Assembly (NCBI RefSeq): GCF_004217115.1
Contig: NZ_SHKN01000001.1
Coordinates: forward strand, 499,781 to 563,780
Length of the DNA: 64,000 nucleotides
Source: Ancylomarina subtilis
GTDB taxonomy: Bacteria > Bacteroidota > Bacteroidia > Bacteroidales > Marinifilaceae
Direction: 5' to 3'
How positions within the stretch are numbered: position 1 is the first letter of the stretch; each line of letters opens with the position of its first letter. Positions 54,542 to 63,136 of this stretch are shown here, one piece after another. The notes below the pieces were generated by a model that was given only the letters and a program-made list of their open reading frames with translations, was not told the DNA's origin and searched no databases. The translations under genes were made by a program, and so were the position numbers.

Positions 54542-57145
54542 TTGAATCATATCCGAAAATATATCCTATTCTTATCTGTTTTGTTTATAAATACACATAG
54601 CTATGCTCAAGATGTGTTATTGAAACAACAGCTTAATCTGCCCAAACAGGAATACATTGTATCTGAACTGTTTAAAGAGATAAACAAGCAAACCAAAATC
54701 GAATTTAATTACACCAGTGATTTGAATTTTGATGAAAAAGTAGTCTTGAAAAAGCAGCAGTTTAGTGTTGAAAATTGTTTGAAGCAAGTTTTCGATTTGT
54801 CATCATTTAAAATTGTTTGTTTGGATAACAAAATCTTTATTGTAAAGATCCCTTTTGAAGAACAGATGTTTCGAATTAGTGGCTTTATACGTGATGCAGA
54901 AACTGGGGAAAACCTGATAAATGCCAGCATTTATAATCCTCAAACATTTGAAGGAACAGTGAGCAACAATTTTGGCTTTTTTAGTTTTTACCAAAAGAAG
55001 AAATGCCCCAATTTTAAAATATCATACGTGGGTTATGAGGATAAAGAAATTAAATTCAGTAATGTTAAGGACACGAGCATTAATATAAAACTTCAGCCCA
55101 ATAATTTACTGAGAGAGATAAAGGTTGTTGCTGATGATAAAACAAACAACATCAACCATCTCTTTTTGAGTACTTATAATATCACTGAAACCGATTTGAA
55201 ACAAAAGTCGGTTTTAGGCATGAACGATCTTTTTCGAAATATCTCTTATTTGCCAGGTGTTCAGACAGCCAACGAGGCTTCTTCAGGTTTGATTATTAGA
55301 AATGGATCTCCGGACCAAAATCTAATTTTACTGGATGATGTGCCTGTTTATTACCAATCACATCTGCTGGGTTTATTTTCCATTTTTAATCCGGATGCAA
55401 TTCATAAAGCACGATTAATTAAGGGTGGTTTTCCCGCTCAATATGGAGGTCGTGTATCTTCTGTACTCGACATTCGAATGAAAGATGGTAATCAAAAGAA
55501 GATTGAGGGTGAATTCAGTATCGGATTCTTAACATCCCAGTTAAGTGTCAGAGGACCTATTATTAAGGGAAAAACAACTTTTAATGTTTCGGTACGACGT
55601 TCTTATCTTGATTTATTGACAAATTTGTTGTTTTCACTTTCAGATTCTGAAGATCTGTATATGAGTTATTATTTTGGTGATCTCAATTTTAAGCTAACGC
55701 ATAAGTTTTCAAACAGAGATAAAGTGTATTTAAGTACATATATGGGGAAAGATCTGGCAAAACAGAGATATATCCAGGATCTGACTGATAATTTAATGGA
55801 GAAAAGTCGAAATACAATTGGCTGGGGAAATTTCACAAATTCAATTCGATGGAATCATGTCTATAATGATAAGTTGTTTGGAAATACAACTTTTATTTTA
55901 AGTCGATATACTTATTCGATTAAAGACCGGCGTCTTTATAAAATTGATGATGGTGACTTTGAAGAGAACTATTACCGTGAATTCTATTCGGGAATTCGTG
56001 ATTATACACTTAAGTCTGAATTTGATTATATCCCAAGCCCCAAATATTACTTTAAATTTGGATTTGAAGGTGCATTCCATTTAACAAAACCAGGTAGTAG
56101 TTTTTACAGTAGTAAGTATAATACCGATGAAAATGAGATCAAGGATAAAAGTATAAATGCTTTGGAGGTGTCATTATATGCTGAAAATCAAATACAGTGG
56201 ACAAGTAAACTCCTAACCAATATTGGACTTAGAGCGAGTCGTTTTGCTTTAAAAGATAAGACCTATTTATCTGTAGAACCTCGGCTAACTGCACAATATA
56301 AACTGAATGAGCATATTAGTTTTAATTCTGGTTTTTCTGTGATGTCGCAGTACATGCATTTAATTACGAGCAGTGATTTAAGTTTACCCACTGATATTTG
56401 GCTGCCTGTAAACGATAAAATACGCCCTATACGTTCGAGGCAGTATAATCTTGGATCTGTATGGGAAATTCAATCAGGACTCAGCTTCGAATCAGAAATC
56501 TATTATAAAAAAACACGCAATATTTTAGAATTTAGTGAAAACTATTACACTAGTGATGGTGCATCAGCTTGGGATCAGAAAGTTGAACCTGGAAAATCCT
56601 GGTCAGCGGGTATTGAACTCATGCTTAAAAAAGATACTGGAAAAACGAAAGGACATTTGGTTTATACACTGGCTAAATCAGAGGTGAAATACAAATATTT
56701 GAATTCAGGTAAAGCATATGCTTCCCCCTATGATCGCAGACATGATTTAAGTTTTCAAATCAGTCAAAAATTAAATTCTAAAATTGATTTTACAGTGAAT
56801 TGGACATATGGAAGTGGTTTACCTGTTACGCTTGCCACACAAATTGTGTCTACTGTATCTCCATATTATTCAGATCATACTGAAAGTGTGCCAATGTTCA
56901 CAAAAAGAAATGATATACGTATGCCCTCTTATCACAGATTAGATTGTTCGTTTAATTTTAAAAAGAATAAAAAACATGGCACTCGAATTTGGAATATTGG
57001 CGTCTACAACGCTTATAATAGAAAAAATCCGAGTCTTCTTTATATAAATCAGACTTATGATGGCGACGGTAACAGTACTTATTCTTTGAAACAATTAAGT
57101 ATTTTCGGATTCATACCGAGCATTTCGTACTCTTACCACTTTTAA
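54542..57145 (+). CDS. TonB-dependent receptor with STN signalling domain
   Basis: The 867-residue protein starts at TTG. An in-frame stop at 54521-54523 and the absence of an upstream ATG force this choice. It has a signal peptide (YILFLSVLFINTHSYAQ), an STN (secretin and TonB N-terminal) domain at about 25-105 (LFKEINKQTKIEFNYTSDLN), a carboxypeptidase-like domain at about 112-195 (ISGFIRDAETGENLINASI) and a plug at about 205-315 (IRNGSPDQNLILLDDVPVYY). A beta-barrel follows, ending ISYSYHF. STN receptors pass ligand signals to FecR, which fits the gene order. The DUF4249 gene follows after 12 bases, a frequent pairing in Bacteroidota. Ligand unknown. Confidence 0.93.
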   Translation: MNHIRKYILFLSVLFINTHSYAQDVLLKQQLNLPKQEYIVSELFKEINKQTKIEFNYTSDLNFDEKVVLKKQQFSVENCLKQVFDLSSFKIVCLDNKIFIVKIPFEEQMFRISGFIRDAETGENLINASIYNPQTFEGTVSNNFGFFSFYQKKKCPNFKISYVGYEDKEIKFSNVKDTSINIKLQPNNLLREIKVVADDKTNNINHLFLSTYNITETDLKQKSVLGMNDLFRNISYLPGVQTANEASSGLIIRNGSPDQNLILLDDVPVYYQSHLLGLFSIFNPDAIHKARLIKGGFPAQYGGRVSSVLDIRMKDGNQKKIEGEFSIGFLTSQLSVRGPIIKGKTTFNVSVRRSYLDLLTNLLFSLSDSEDLYMSYYFGDLNFKLTHKFSNRDKVYLSTYMGKDLAKQRYIQDLTDNLMEKSRNTIGWGNFTNSIRWNHVYNDKLFGNTTFILSRYTYSIKDRRLYKIDDGDFEENYYREFYSGIRDYTLKSEFDYIPSPKYYFKFGFEGAFHLTKPGSSFYSSKYNTDENEIKDKSINALEVSLYAENQIQWTSKLLTNIGLRASRFALKDKTYLSVEPRLTAQYKLNEHISFNSGFSVMSQYMHLITSSDLSLPTDIWLPVNDKIRPIRSRQYNLGSVWEIQSGLSFESEIYYKKTRNILEFSENYYTSDGASAWDQKVEPGKSWSAGIELMLKKDTGKTKGHLVYTLAKSEVKYKYLNSGKAYASPYDRRHDLSFQISQKLNSKIDFTVNWTYGSGLPVTLATQIVSTVSPYYSDHTESVPMFTKRNDIRMPSYHRLDCSFNFKKNKKHGTRIWNIGVYNAYNRKNPSLLYINQTYDGDGNSTYSLKQLSIFGFIPSISYSYHF

Positions 57146-57157
57146 TATTTGTGTTCA

Positions 57158-58045
57158 ATGAAAAAATATTTATATAGCATTGTTTTATCCCTTTTTATAC
57201 TCAGTTCCTGTGAGGAAAATCTCGATTTGGCCCTAAAGAATCAGCCATCAGTTATGGTTCTTAATGCTTTGGCAGGAAAAGATAGTCTGGTTAAGGTGAA
57301 TATTTCCCGAACATATAATTTAAAAGATGAGCCTATAGATCAGATACTAAATGGAGCTACAGTAAAATTGTATGAAGAAGAAAAACTATTGGGCAATTTA
57401 GAAGCTTTTAATAATGGCTGGTATCAGTTAAACACAAAGTTTGAATCAGAAAAAGAATATGAGATTGTTGTCAGTCATCCTGATTATACTGCAATTCATA
57501 GTAAAACGAATATCCCTGTAAGTATTCCTATTGTTGAGGTCATTTTTGAGAAAGAACATTCGAATCGTCAATATTACAGCATTAAATTCGATGACAAAGA
57601 AGAAAGTCAGGATTACTATATGATTTTGCTCAAAGGAATTTCTTTATATGAAAATAATGGCGAAACATATGAGTATTCGACTGATCTCACCTATTATAGC
57701 GATGATGTTGTTTTCAATGGTAACTTACTGGAAAATGCGACTGATCTGGAACAACAATATCTATTAGGGAGTAAAACTTTTTCTGATTTTACTTTTAATG
57801 GTCAGCATGCCGCGATTTCATTTTTTGTTGATAAAACAAGTAATTGGTCTGATTTTACAGAACTCAAAATCATGCTTTACCATATCAACAAGGATTATTA
57901 TGCTTACGAACGTTCAAAAAAGATGATCGAAAACCGCAAAAATTTCCCTTTTTATAAAAAAATAAACCTGCATTCGAATGTCGTTTCAGGTTCTGGTATT
58001 TTTGCTGGATATGCTGTAAGTTCAAAGAATTTCAAACTCCCCTAG
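57158..58045 (+). CDS. DUF4249 family lipoprotein
   Basis: The protein of about 295 residues has a lipobox ending FILSSC (Cys18). A DUF4249 pattern follows: VMVLNALAGKDSLVKVNISRT, NGATVKLYEEEKLL, and later AAISFFVDKTSNWSDF. It is usually encoded beside a TonB-dependent receptor with an STN domain, as here, and may act as its surface partner like SusD; that role is inference. The first codon of the open frame is TTG at 57149, but the ATG at 57158 starts the signal peptide and is preferred. Confidence 0.87.
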   Translation: MKKYLYSIVLSLFILSSCEENLDLALKNQPSVMVLNALAGKDSLVKVNISRTYNLKDEPIDQILNGATVKLYEEEKLLGNLEAFNNGWYQLNTKFESEKEYEIVVSHPDYTAIHSKTNIPVSIPIVEVIFEKEHSNRQYYSIKFDDKEESQDYYMILLKGISLYENNGETYEYSTDLTYYSDDVVFNGNLLENATDLEQQYLLGSKTFSDFTFNGQHAAISFFVDKTSNWSDFTELKIMLYHINKDYYAYERSKKMIENRKNFPFYKKINLHSNVVSGSGIFAGYAVSSKNFKLP

Positions 58046-58074
58046 TCATTTTTTTAGTTGTTTAATTAGCCTAT

Positions 58075-58145
58075 TACGAAAAAAATCGTAGTAGGATTTT
58101 GAATTACGACAAGTATCGTATATCTTTGATACGAAATAATTCGTA
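58075..58145. promoter_or_regulatory. Three BlaI/MecI-type operators
   Basis: Three 16-bp inverted repeats of the form TACGA-N6-TCGTA lie at 58075-58090, 58105-58120 and 58130-58145 (starts 30 and 25 bases apart). They stand directly before a BlaI-type repressor gene. The second and third flank the promoter -7 element, so bound repressor would block initiation and regulate its own operon. Confidence 0.85.
58098..58128 (+). promoter_or_regulatory. Promoter of the blaI-M56 operon
   Basis: TTTG (58098-58101), a 19-base spacer and TATCTTTG (58121-58128) fit TTTG-N19-TAnnTTTG exactly. The start near 58135 falls within the third operator. Confidence 0.8.
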
Positions 58146-58163
58146 TTACAGATTCACCACAAT

Positions 58164-58562
58164 ATGAGACCACAGAAGATTAAGCCAACTGAAGCTGAGT
58201 TAGAAATTTTACAGATATTATGGACTTATGGTCCTTCTACTGTTCGTTTTGTTAATGATAAGCTTAAAAGTGAGCGAAATGTTGGATACACAACCACCCT
58301 TAAAGTGATGCAGATTATGACTGAAAAAGGCATGCTGGATCGCTATAAGGATTCACGTACCCATATCTATTCTGCTCTGGTTGAAGAAAAAGAAACTAAA
58401 AATCAGTTGCTTGATAAATTTGTGAGTACGCTTTTTGGTGGATCAGCATCAGGTATGGTTTTACAAGCTCTTGGGAATCATAAATGTAGTACTGAAGAGC
58501 TTGACGAGATAAAGAAGTTGATTGAAAGTATTGAAAAACAAACAGATCATGAATCTAAGTAA
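58164..58562 (+). CDS. BlaI/MecI/CopY family repressor
   Basis: The 132-residue protein has the penicillinase-repressor winged helix: KPTEAELEILQILWTYGPST, then NVGYTTTLKVMQIMTEKGML and a dimerisation tail (LLDKFVSTLFGGSASGMV). It binds paired half-sites; three matching operators lie just upstream. Family members are cut by a BlaR1/MecR1-type metallopeptidase, and one is encoded next, overlapping this gene by 14 bases. Confidence 0.94.
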   Translation: MRPQKIKPTEAELEILQILWTYGPSTVRFVNDKLKSERNVGYTTTLKVMQIMTEKGMLDRYKDSRTHIYSALVEEKETKNQLLDKFVSTLFGGSASGMVLQALGNHKCSTEELDEIKKLIESIEKQTDHESK

Positions 58563-60813
58563 TATAACTATTCATAGTTTGTCAGAAGCTTTGGCCTGGA
58601 CTCTTCTCCACTCTATTTGGCAAGCAGCAATAATTGCAGGAATTTTAGCTTTAGCATTTCGATTTCTGGATAAAAATAATGCCCGCTTACGTTATGCAAT
58701 GGCTAGTTTAGGTATGTTATCCATTTTTATATTTGCAATTCTGACATTTATATCAGCATTGCCTGATAAGACCTTAATGACCAAGCTAAGTCTTTCTGAT
58801 CTTGATCAAGAGATTGTTTCAGATAATCCAAAATTTATTATGTCCTGGGCTTGGTTTAAAAGCCTCTTGCCTGTTGATGTCCTTTTCCCAATTCTCTTAA
58901 GAACTTGGCTGGTTGGAGTCACTCTCCTTTCTCTAAAAATGGTGATGAATTATATAACTGCTCTTCGATTAAGAAAGCATAAGGCCTTTCAGTTAAATGG
59001 AAAGCACATGGCTTTGGCATCTGATCTGTTAGAGCGTTTTAATATAAAGAAGAAAGTTATATTCCGAGAATCGGCCTCCATTGATTCTCCATCTTTAATC
59101 GGGTATTTTAAACCCGTAATCCTTCTGCCCATTAGTTTAATTAGTGGGATTCCTGAAAATCAACTTGAAATTATAATTGCGCATGAATTGGCCCATATTC
59201 GTCGTCACGACTATTTGGTTCAGTTCATACAAGGCATTATTGAGATATTATTTTTCTATCATCCTATGGTTTGGTGGCTATCTTCTGTGGTTAATACCGA
59301 AAGAGAACACATTTGTGACGATCTGGCGGTAAAGGTTTGTGGTGAATCCTTAACCCTAATTAAAGCCTTAAATAATATGGAAAGTATCAGAAAGAAGAAA
59401 CCTGAATTAGTATTGAGTTTTTCAGGTAAAAAAGCGAACCTATTGAATAGAGTTCGAAGAATTGTAATGCCTGAAACGGCAAAACATCAGGGATTGGAAC
59501 GAGGTTTATTGAGTGCATTAACGGTATTTGCTTTGTTTGGTATGATTCTTTTTTCGAATCTGGCAAATTCTGAAAATCAAGTTGTGCCCAAACCTGTAAG
59601 TTCAACAAACTTAACGGCTGGTGATATCGATGGATCAGAGATGTTTCAAGCCTCTCCCATTGTTTTTGTTCCGCAAAAGAAAAAAGAAAGGAAAAAAGCT
59701 ATTCCTAAAACGGCTAAGGCGCCTGCACCCGTTAAGCCAGTTGCACCAGAAGTACCCGATCTTCCTGATTTGCCGACTGTTTTGTCAGATACAATTAAGG
59801 AAGTTGAAGAGGTTATGGAAATTCAGAAAGAAGCTTTGGAAGAGGCTCTTGAGGAATTGGAGTCGGTTGAAATTGAGATAAATGAAGAAAGCTTGAAGGA
59901 CCTTCAAGAGGAGTTGGAATCAATTGATGTTGATATTGAGAGAGAACTCATAGAAGCTCAGGAAGAAATCGAAAACGAATTGAAAAACTTTGAGGAAGAG
60001 CATCAAAAAATATCTTTTAAGGATATTGATGAAAATCCAAATCTGAGTCAAAAAGAAAAAGATGAATTAAAGGCTAAGATAAAATCGTCATTAGAAAAGA
60101 TCAATTCGAAAGAATTTCGTCAGGAAATTCGTGAAAATCTGGAACGTAGCAAAAAAAGCATTCAGCGGCAAATAGAGAAAATGAAGTCCGGTAAGTTTAA
60201 AAAAGATTTGAAAATACAGAAAGAAAAGATCAAGGAAATGATCAAAAAGTTTGAATCTCCAGAGTTTCAGCAAAACTTGAAGGATAATATTGAAAAGAGT
60301 CGTATACATATTGAAAAATGTCTAGAGAAGAAAAAGGGTAAGAAGAGTAAAGTGAAGATTGATTCAACTCATATGCCTCTTTGTATTCTTGATGGGATTG
60401 AAATTAGCCAGCTCGAATTAAATAAGCTTGATCCGGATGCCATAGAATCCATTAACGTTTTAAAAGATGAAACCAGCACAAGCATTTATGGTGAGAAAGG
60501 AAAAAACGGTGTTATCTTAATTGATTCCAAGAATAAAAAAAGCCAAAAGAACATGGCGAAAAATAACAAGAGGATTAAAATAAAAGGCAAAACGAAAAAT
60601 GCCCCAATTTATATTATTGATGGTGTGGAATTCTCAAAACAACAGGCGATTAATGATATTGATCCCAATAATATTGAGTCGATAAACGTTTTGAAAGATG
60701 ATTTAGCAATTGATAAATATGGCAAAAAAGCAAAGCATGGTGTTATTGAGATTGTGACAAAAAGAGAGGCTCCCCAAACGCCTAGCTTGAATGACTATAT
60801 GAAAAATAACTAG
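58549..60813 (+). CDS. BlaR1-like M56 metallopeptidase fused to a charged coil and two TonB-plug-like repeats
   Basis: From the ATG at 58549 the protein is 754 residues. The N-terminal part has several membrane segments and the M56 zinc motif HELAH at residues 212-216, with a following Glu in NTEREHICDDLAV. A membrane segment lies near 320-335. A Glu/Lys-rich coiled region runs from about 425 to 600. Then come two repeats (about 605-660 and 682-740), each of the form LDG/IDG...DPxxIESINVLKD...YG.K..(H/N)GV, as in TonB-receptor plug domains. It has no penicillin-binding domain. I infer a membrane protease that senses an outside signal through the C-terminal part and cuts the BlaI-type repressor. 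An ATG at 58522 is less likely. Confidence 0.88.
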   Translation: MNLSNITIHSLSEALAWTLLHSIWQAAIIAGILALAFRFLDKNNARLRYAMASLGMLSIFIFAILTFISALPDKTLMTKLSLSDLDQEIVSDNPKFIMSWAWFKSLLPVDVLFPILLRTWLVGVTLLSLKMVMNYITALRLRKHKAFQLNGKHMALASDLLERFNIKKKVIFRESASIDSPSLIGYFKPVILLPISLISGIPENQLEIIIAHELAHIRRHDYLVQFIQGIIEILFFYHPMVWWLSSVVNTEREHICDDLAVKVCGESLTLIKALNNMESIRKKKPELVLSFSGKKANLLNRVRRIVMPETAKHQGLERGLLSALTVFALFGMILFSNLANSENQVVPKPVSSTNLTAGDIDGSEMFQASPIVFVPQKKKERKKAIPKTAKAPAPVKPVAPEVPDLPDLPTVLSDTIKEVEEVMEIQKEALEEALEELESVEIEINEESLKDLQEELESIDVDIERELIEAQEEIENELKNFEEEHQKISFKDIDENPNLSQKEKDELKAKIKSSLEKINSKEFRQEIRENLERSKKSIQRQIEKMKSGKFKKDLKIQKEKIKEMIKKFESPEFQQNLKDNIEKSRIHIEKCLEKKKGKKSKVKIDSTHMPLCILDGIEISQLELNKLDPDAIESINVLKDETSTSIYGEKGKNGVILIDSKNKKSQKNMAKNNKRIKIKGKTKNAPIYIIDGVEFSKQQAINDIDPNNIESINVLKDDLAIDKYGKKAKHGVIEIVTKREAPQTPSLNDYMKNN

Positions 60814-60839
60814 GCATTTATTTGCGTTTCGAATATTAA

Positions 60840-60868
60840 AAACGACTCCTATGAGTCGTTTTTTTTAT
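60840..60868 (+). terminator. Terminator after the blaI-M56 operon
   Basis: AAACGACTC pairs with GAGTCGTTT around a 4-base loop, followed by T8, 26 bases after the stop. Confidence 0.8.
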
Positions 60869-60920
60869 TATTTGGCAAGTCAACAGAATTGATGCTCTAG
60901 TGTTTAAAATATAATTTTCT

Positions 60921-60928
60921 TAGTTTTG
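60921..60928 (+). promoter_or_regulatory. Possible promoter -7 element of the ArsC-family gene
   Basis: TAGTTTTG matches TAnnTTTG, 24 bases before the ATG at 60952. No good -33 element. Confidence 0.4.
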
Positions 60929-60951
60929 AATTTCATAAAATAAACACAATC

Positions 60952-61308
60952 ATGACAAATAAAATTTATTACCTATCTACCTGCTCCACCTGTCAAAGAA
61001 TCATGAAAGAGCTGGGTATCGACGAGAATTTTGAACAGCAGGATATTAAAATTGAAAATATAAGTGAACCCGATTTAGAGATGTTTGCCAAGCAGGCTGG
61101 ATCTTATGAAGCTCTTTTCAGCAAGCGTGCTATGAAATATAAGTCTATGGGTTTAAAAGAAAAGAACTTATCCGAAGACGATTACAAACAGTTGATGCTT
61201 GACGAATATACTTTCCTGAAACGCCCGTTTATCCTTATAGATGGAGAAGCTTTTATTGGGAATTCTAAAAAGACAGTCGAGGCTGCTAAAGCTAAACTTG
61301 GTTTATAA
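60952..61308 (+). CDS. ArsC/Spx family thioredoxin-fold protein
   Basis: The 118-residue protein has the ArsC/Spx fold with CSTC near residues 10-13 (IYYLSTCSTCQRIMKELG) and the late KRPFILIDGEAFIGNSKKTV strand-loop. ArsC reduces arsenate with one Cys near the N-terminus. Spx-like proteins have CxxC and bind RNA polymerase alpha in Firmicutes. The CxxC here is more Spx-like in spacing, but the sequence alone does not decide. No arsenic genes are nearby. Confidence 0.85.
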   Translation: MTNKIYYLSTCSTCQRIMKELGIDENFEQQDIKIENISEPDLEMFAKQAGSYEALFSKRAMKYKSMGLKEKNLSEDDYKQLMLDEYTFLKRPFILIDGEAFIGNSKKTVEAAKAKLGL

Positions 61309-61512
61309 TAAAACCCATTTTATTTTGAAATTGTCCTGTTGCCATTCCAGCTTCAGGACTATTTTTTTGCTCTAAAAACGAATGCAACCTTTACCGATTC
61401 ATTTTTGTTCGTTAATTAATGTTATATAGGCGGACAGAACTCATTAAATCCTTATTTTCGTCAGCCGTTCGTAATACGGACAATAAAAGATCAAAATACA
61501 CAATTGATAAAG

Positions 61513-62328
61513 ATGCAACAAAGAGAATTTGTGAAGAAGTTAGTACTGTTTGGTATACTAACACTTATTTGTTTGTTACCAGCTTGTAATATTCCTTTTG
61601 AATACAGTCCTTATGATATCATTGTTGAAAAGGAATTTCAAAATTTGACAGCTAAAAACTTAACGAAACTAAAAGCTATAGAGGCTGGGAAATCGTCTTT
61701 TAAAATAGCTCTTATTTCTGATACCCACACATTTTACGACGAATTTAAAGAAGCTGTTGAAGCTATCAATACTAGGGATGATATTGATTTTGTCATTCAT
61801 GCTGGTGATCTCACTTTAAGTGCCCTCCACAAAGAATTCACTTGGTTTAACGAAATAATGGGAACTCTAAACAAACCGTTTCTCACAGTCATTGGAAATC
61901 ACGACCTCCTTTCGAATGGGAAAGCGATATATGAAAAATCGTTTGGTCCAAACAACTACACCTTCACCTTTAGAGGATGTAAGTTTGTGATGTTCGACAA
62001 TAACATATGGGAAAATAAAAATAATGACCCTGATTTCGAGTGGTTTAAAACAAACTTGAAGAATGATGGAGATTACAGATTTGTTATTCCGGTGTCGCAT
62101 ATCCCACCCTGGGCAGATCAGTATAATCATGGAAATGAACATGTGTTTAATGAGATGATGGCAGAAAATAACATTCAACTATCATTACATGGACATACCC
62201 ATAGTTTTTATCATGGCAAACGATACGATCAGGTAGATTATCTGGTTATCGGAGATATTGCCGATAAGGCCTATGCTATCATAACGATAGAAGAAGATTC
62301 ATACAGTATTGAACAGGTGTCTTTTTAG
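61513..62328 (+). CDS. Lipoprotein calcineurin-like metallophosphoesterase
   Basis: From the ATG at 61513 the protein is 271 residues, with a lipobox (LICLLPAC). The metallophosphoesterase motifs are in order: LISDTHTF, HAGDLT, VIGNHD, VSHIPPW and HGHTHS. These bind two metal ions, so the enzyme should be active on a phosphoester at the cell envelope. The substrate is unknown. An in-frame TTG at 61504 is the only alternative start. The outer-membrane-like gene follows after 58 bases and may be co-transcribed. Confidence 0.9.
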   Translation: MQQREFVKKLVLFGILTLICLLPACNIPFEYSPYDIIVEKEFQNLTAKNLTKLKAIEAGKSSFKIALISDTHTFYDEFKEAVEAINTRDDIDFVIHAGDLTLSALHKEFTWFNEIMGTLNKPFLTVIGNHDLLSNGKAIYEKSFGPNNYTFTFRGCKFVMFDNNIWENKNNDPDFEWFKTNLKNDGDYRFVIPVSHIPPWADQYNHGNEHVFNEMMAENNIQLSLHGHTHSFYHGKRYDQVDYLVIGDIADKAYAIITIEEDSYSIEQVSF

Positions 62329-62386
62329 TGGTTACATCCAATTAGCTCGGTAATATTGAGTTGATGTTAGAATATATGAAAACAAA

Positions 62387-62986
62387 ATGATTAAGAAATT
62401 CACGTATAGCATTCTTATTTTTACACTTTTGTCGACGATTACTAAAGGTGCTGAAAATCTGAAAATTAAAAATGATTCCATACAGCGAAAATGGTATGTC
62501 CCTCAAGCTGCAAAAATTCAACATGCAGGTAATATTGGTTTTATGTCACTTGGAGCCACTTATTATCTGGTTGACGATTGGTATCAATTGTCAATCATGT
62601 ATGGGATGGCTACTGATCATACAGAGGCCAAAACGCTTAATACTTTAGCTTTAAAGAATACATTTCTGATTAAGAAGTTTCATTATAACGATTTTGTCTT
62701 GAGTCCTCTGGCAGGCTTAAGTATTAATTTCGGATCGACTCATAACACATATCGTAAATTACCCGATTATTTTCCCGATAAGTATTATTTTCAGAATAAG
62801 ATTCACTTTACTCCCTTCGTAGGTGGCATGATTTATCATCCCTTGCCATTTAAAACCATTAAGGGGATTGATTTCTATTCTGAGGTGGCAACTATGGATA
62901 ATTATCTACTTGAAGCAATTCGAACTGATTACGTGAAATTTGATGATATCTGGAATATTTCTTTAGGGCTAACCCTTTACTTCTAG
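62387..62986 (+). CDS. Outer-membrane-like hypothetical protein
   Basis: The 199-residue protein has a signal peptide (MIKKFTYSILIFTLLSTITKG). A strand-rich body follows (NIGFMSLGATYYLVDDWYQL, FVLSPLAGLSINFGSTH) and ends in a Phe (ISLGLTLYF), typical of small beta-barrels. No family is certain. It lies just after the metallophosphoesterase gene and before a strong terminator, so it is likely the second gene of that unit. Confidence 0.72.
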   Translation: MIKKFTYSILIFTLLSTITKGAENLKIKNDSIQRKWYVPQAAKIQHAGNIGFMSLGATYYLVDDWYQLSIMYGMATDHTEAKTLNTLALKNTFLIKKFHYNDFVLSPLAGLSINFGSTHNTYRKLPDYFPDKYYFQNKIHFTPFVGGMIYHPLPFKTIKGIDFYSEVATMDNYLLEAIRTDYVKFDDIWNISLGLTLYF

Positions 62987-63026
62987 GGTGATATAGAAAT
63001 TCAAGTTACAATTTAATTAAAATATA

Positions 63027-63075
63027 AGGTCTTATTTCCCAAAGTTCTATACGACTAGGGAAATAAGACTTTTTG
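63027..63075 (+). terminator. Terminator after the outer-membrane-like gene
   Basis: A perfect 12-bp stem GTCTTATTTCCC/GGGAAATAAGAC with an 17-base loop is followed by TTTTT. Confidence 0.8.
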
Positions 63076-63077
63076 CT

Positions 63078-63109
63078 TTTGAGAATTGATTTAAAAGTTT
63101 TAGATTTGC
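63078..63109 (+). promoter_or_regulatory. Promoter of the tRNA-dihydrouridine synthase gene
   Basis: TTTG (63078-63081), a 19-base spacer and TAGATTTGC (63101-63109) fit the Bacteroidota consensus fully. The start near 63116 leaves a leader of about 21 bases. Confidence 0.75.
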
Positions 63110-63136
63110 AATCCTTATTAATTCTAAATAAAAGCA

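Noticed and set aside
60952-61308. ArsC-family gene considered as part of an arsenic-resistance operon
   Set aside because: No arsenite exporter, ArsR or other arsenic gene is in the window, and the CxxC motif is also compatible with Spx-like proteins.
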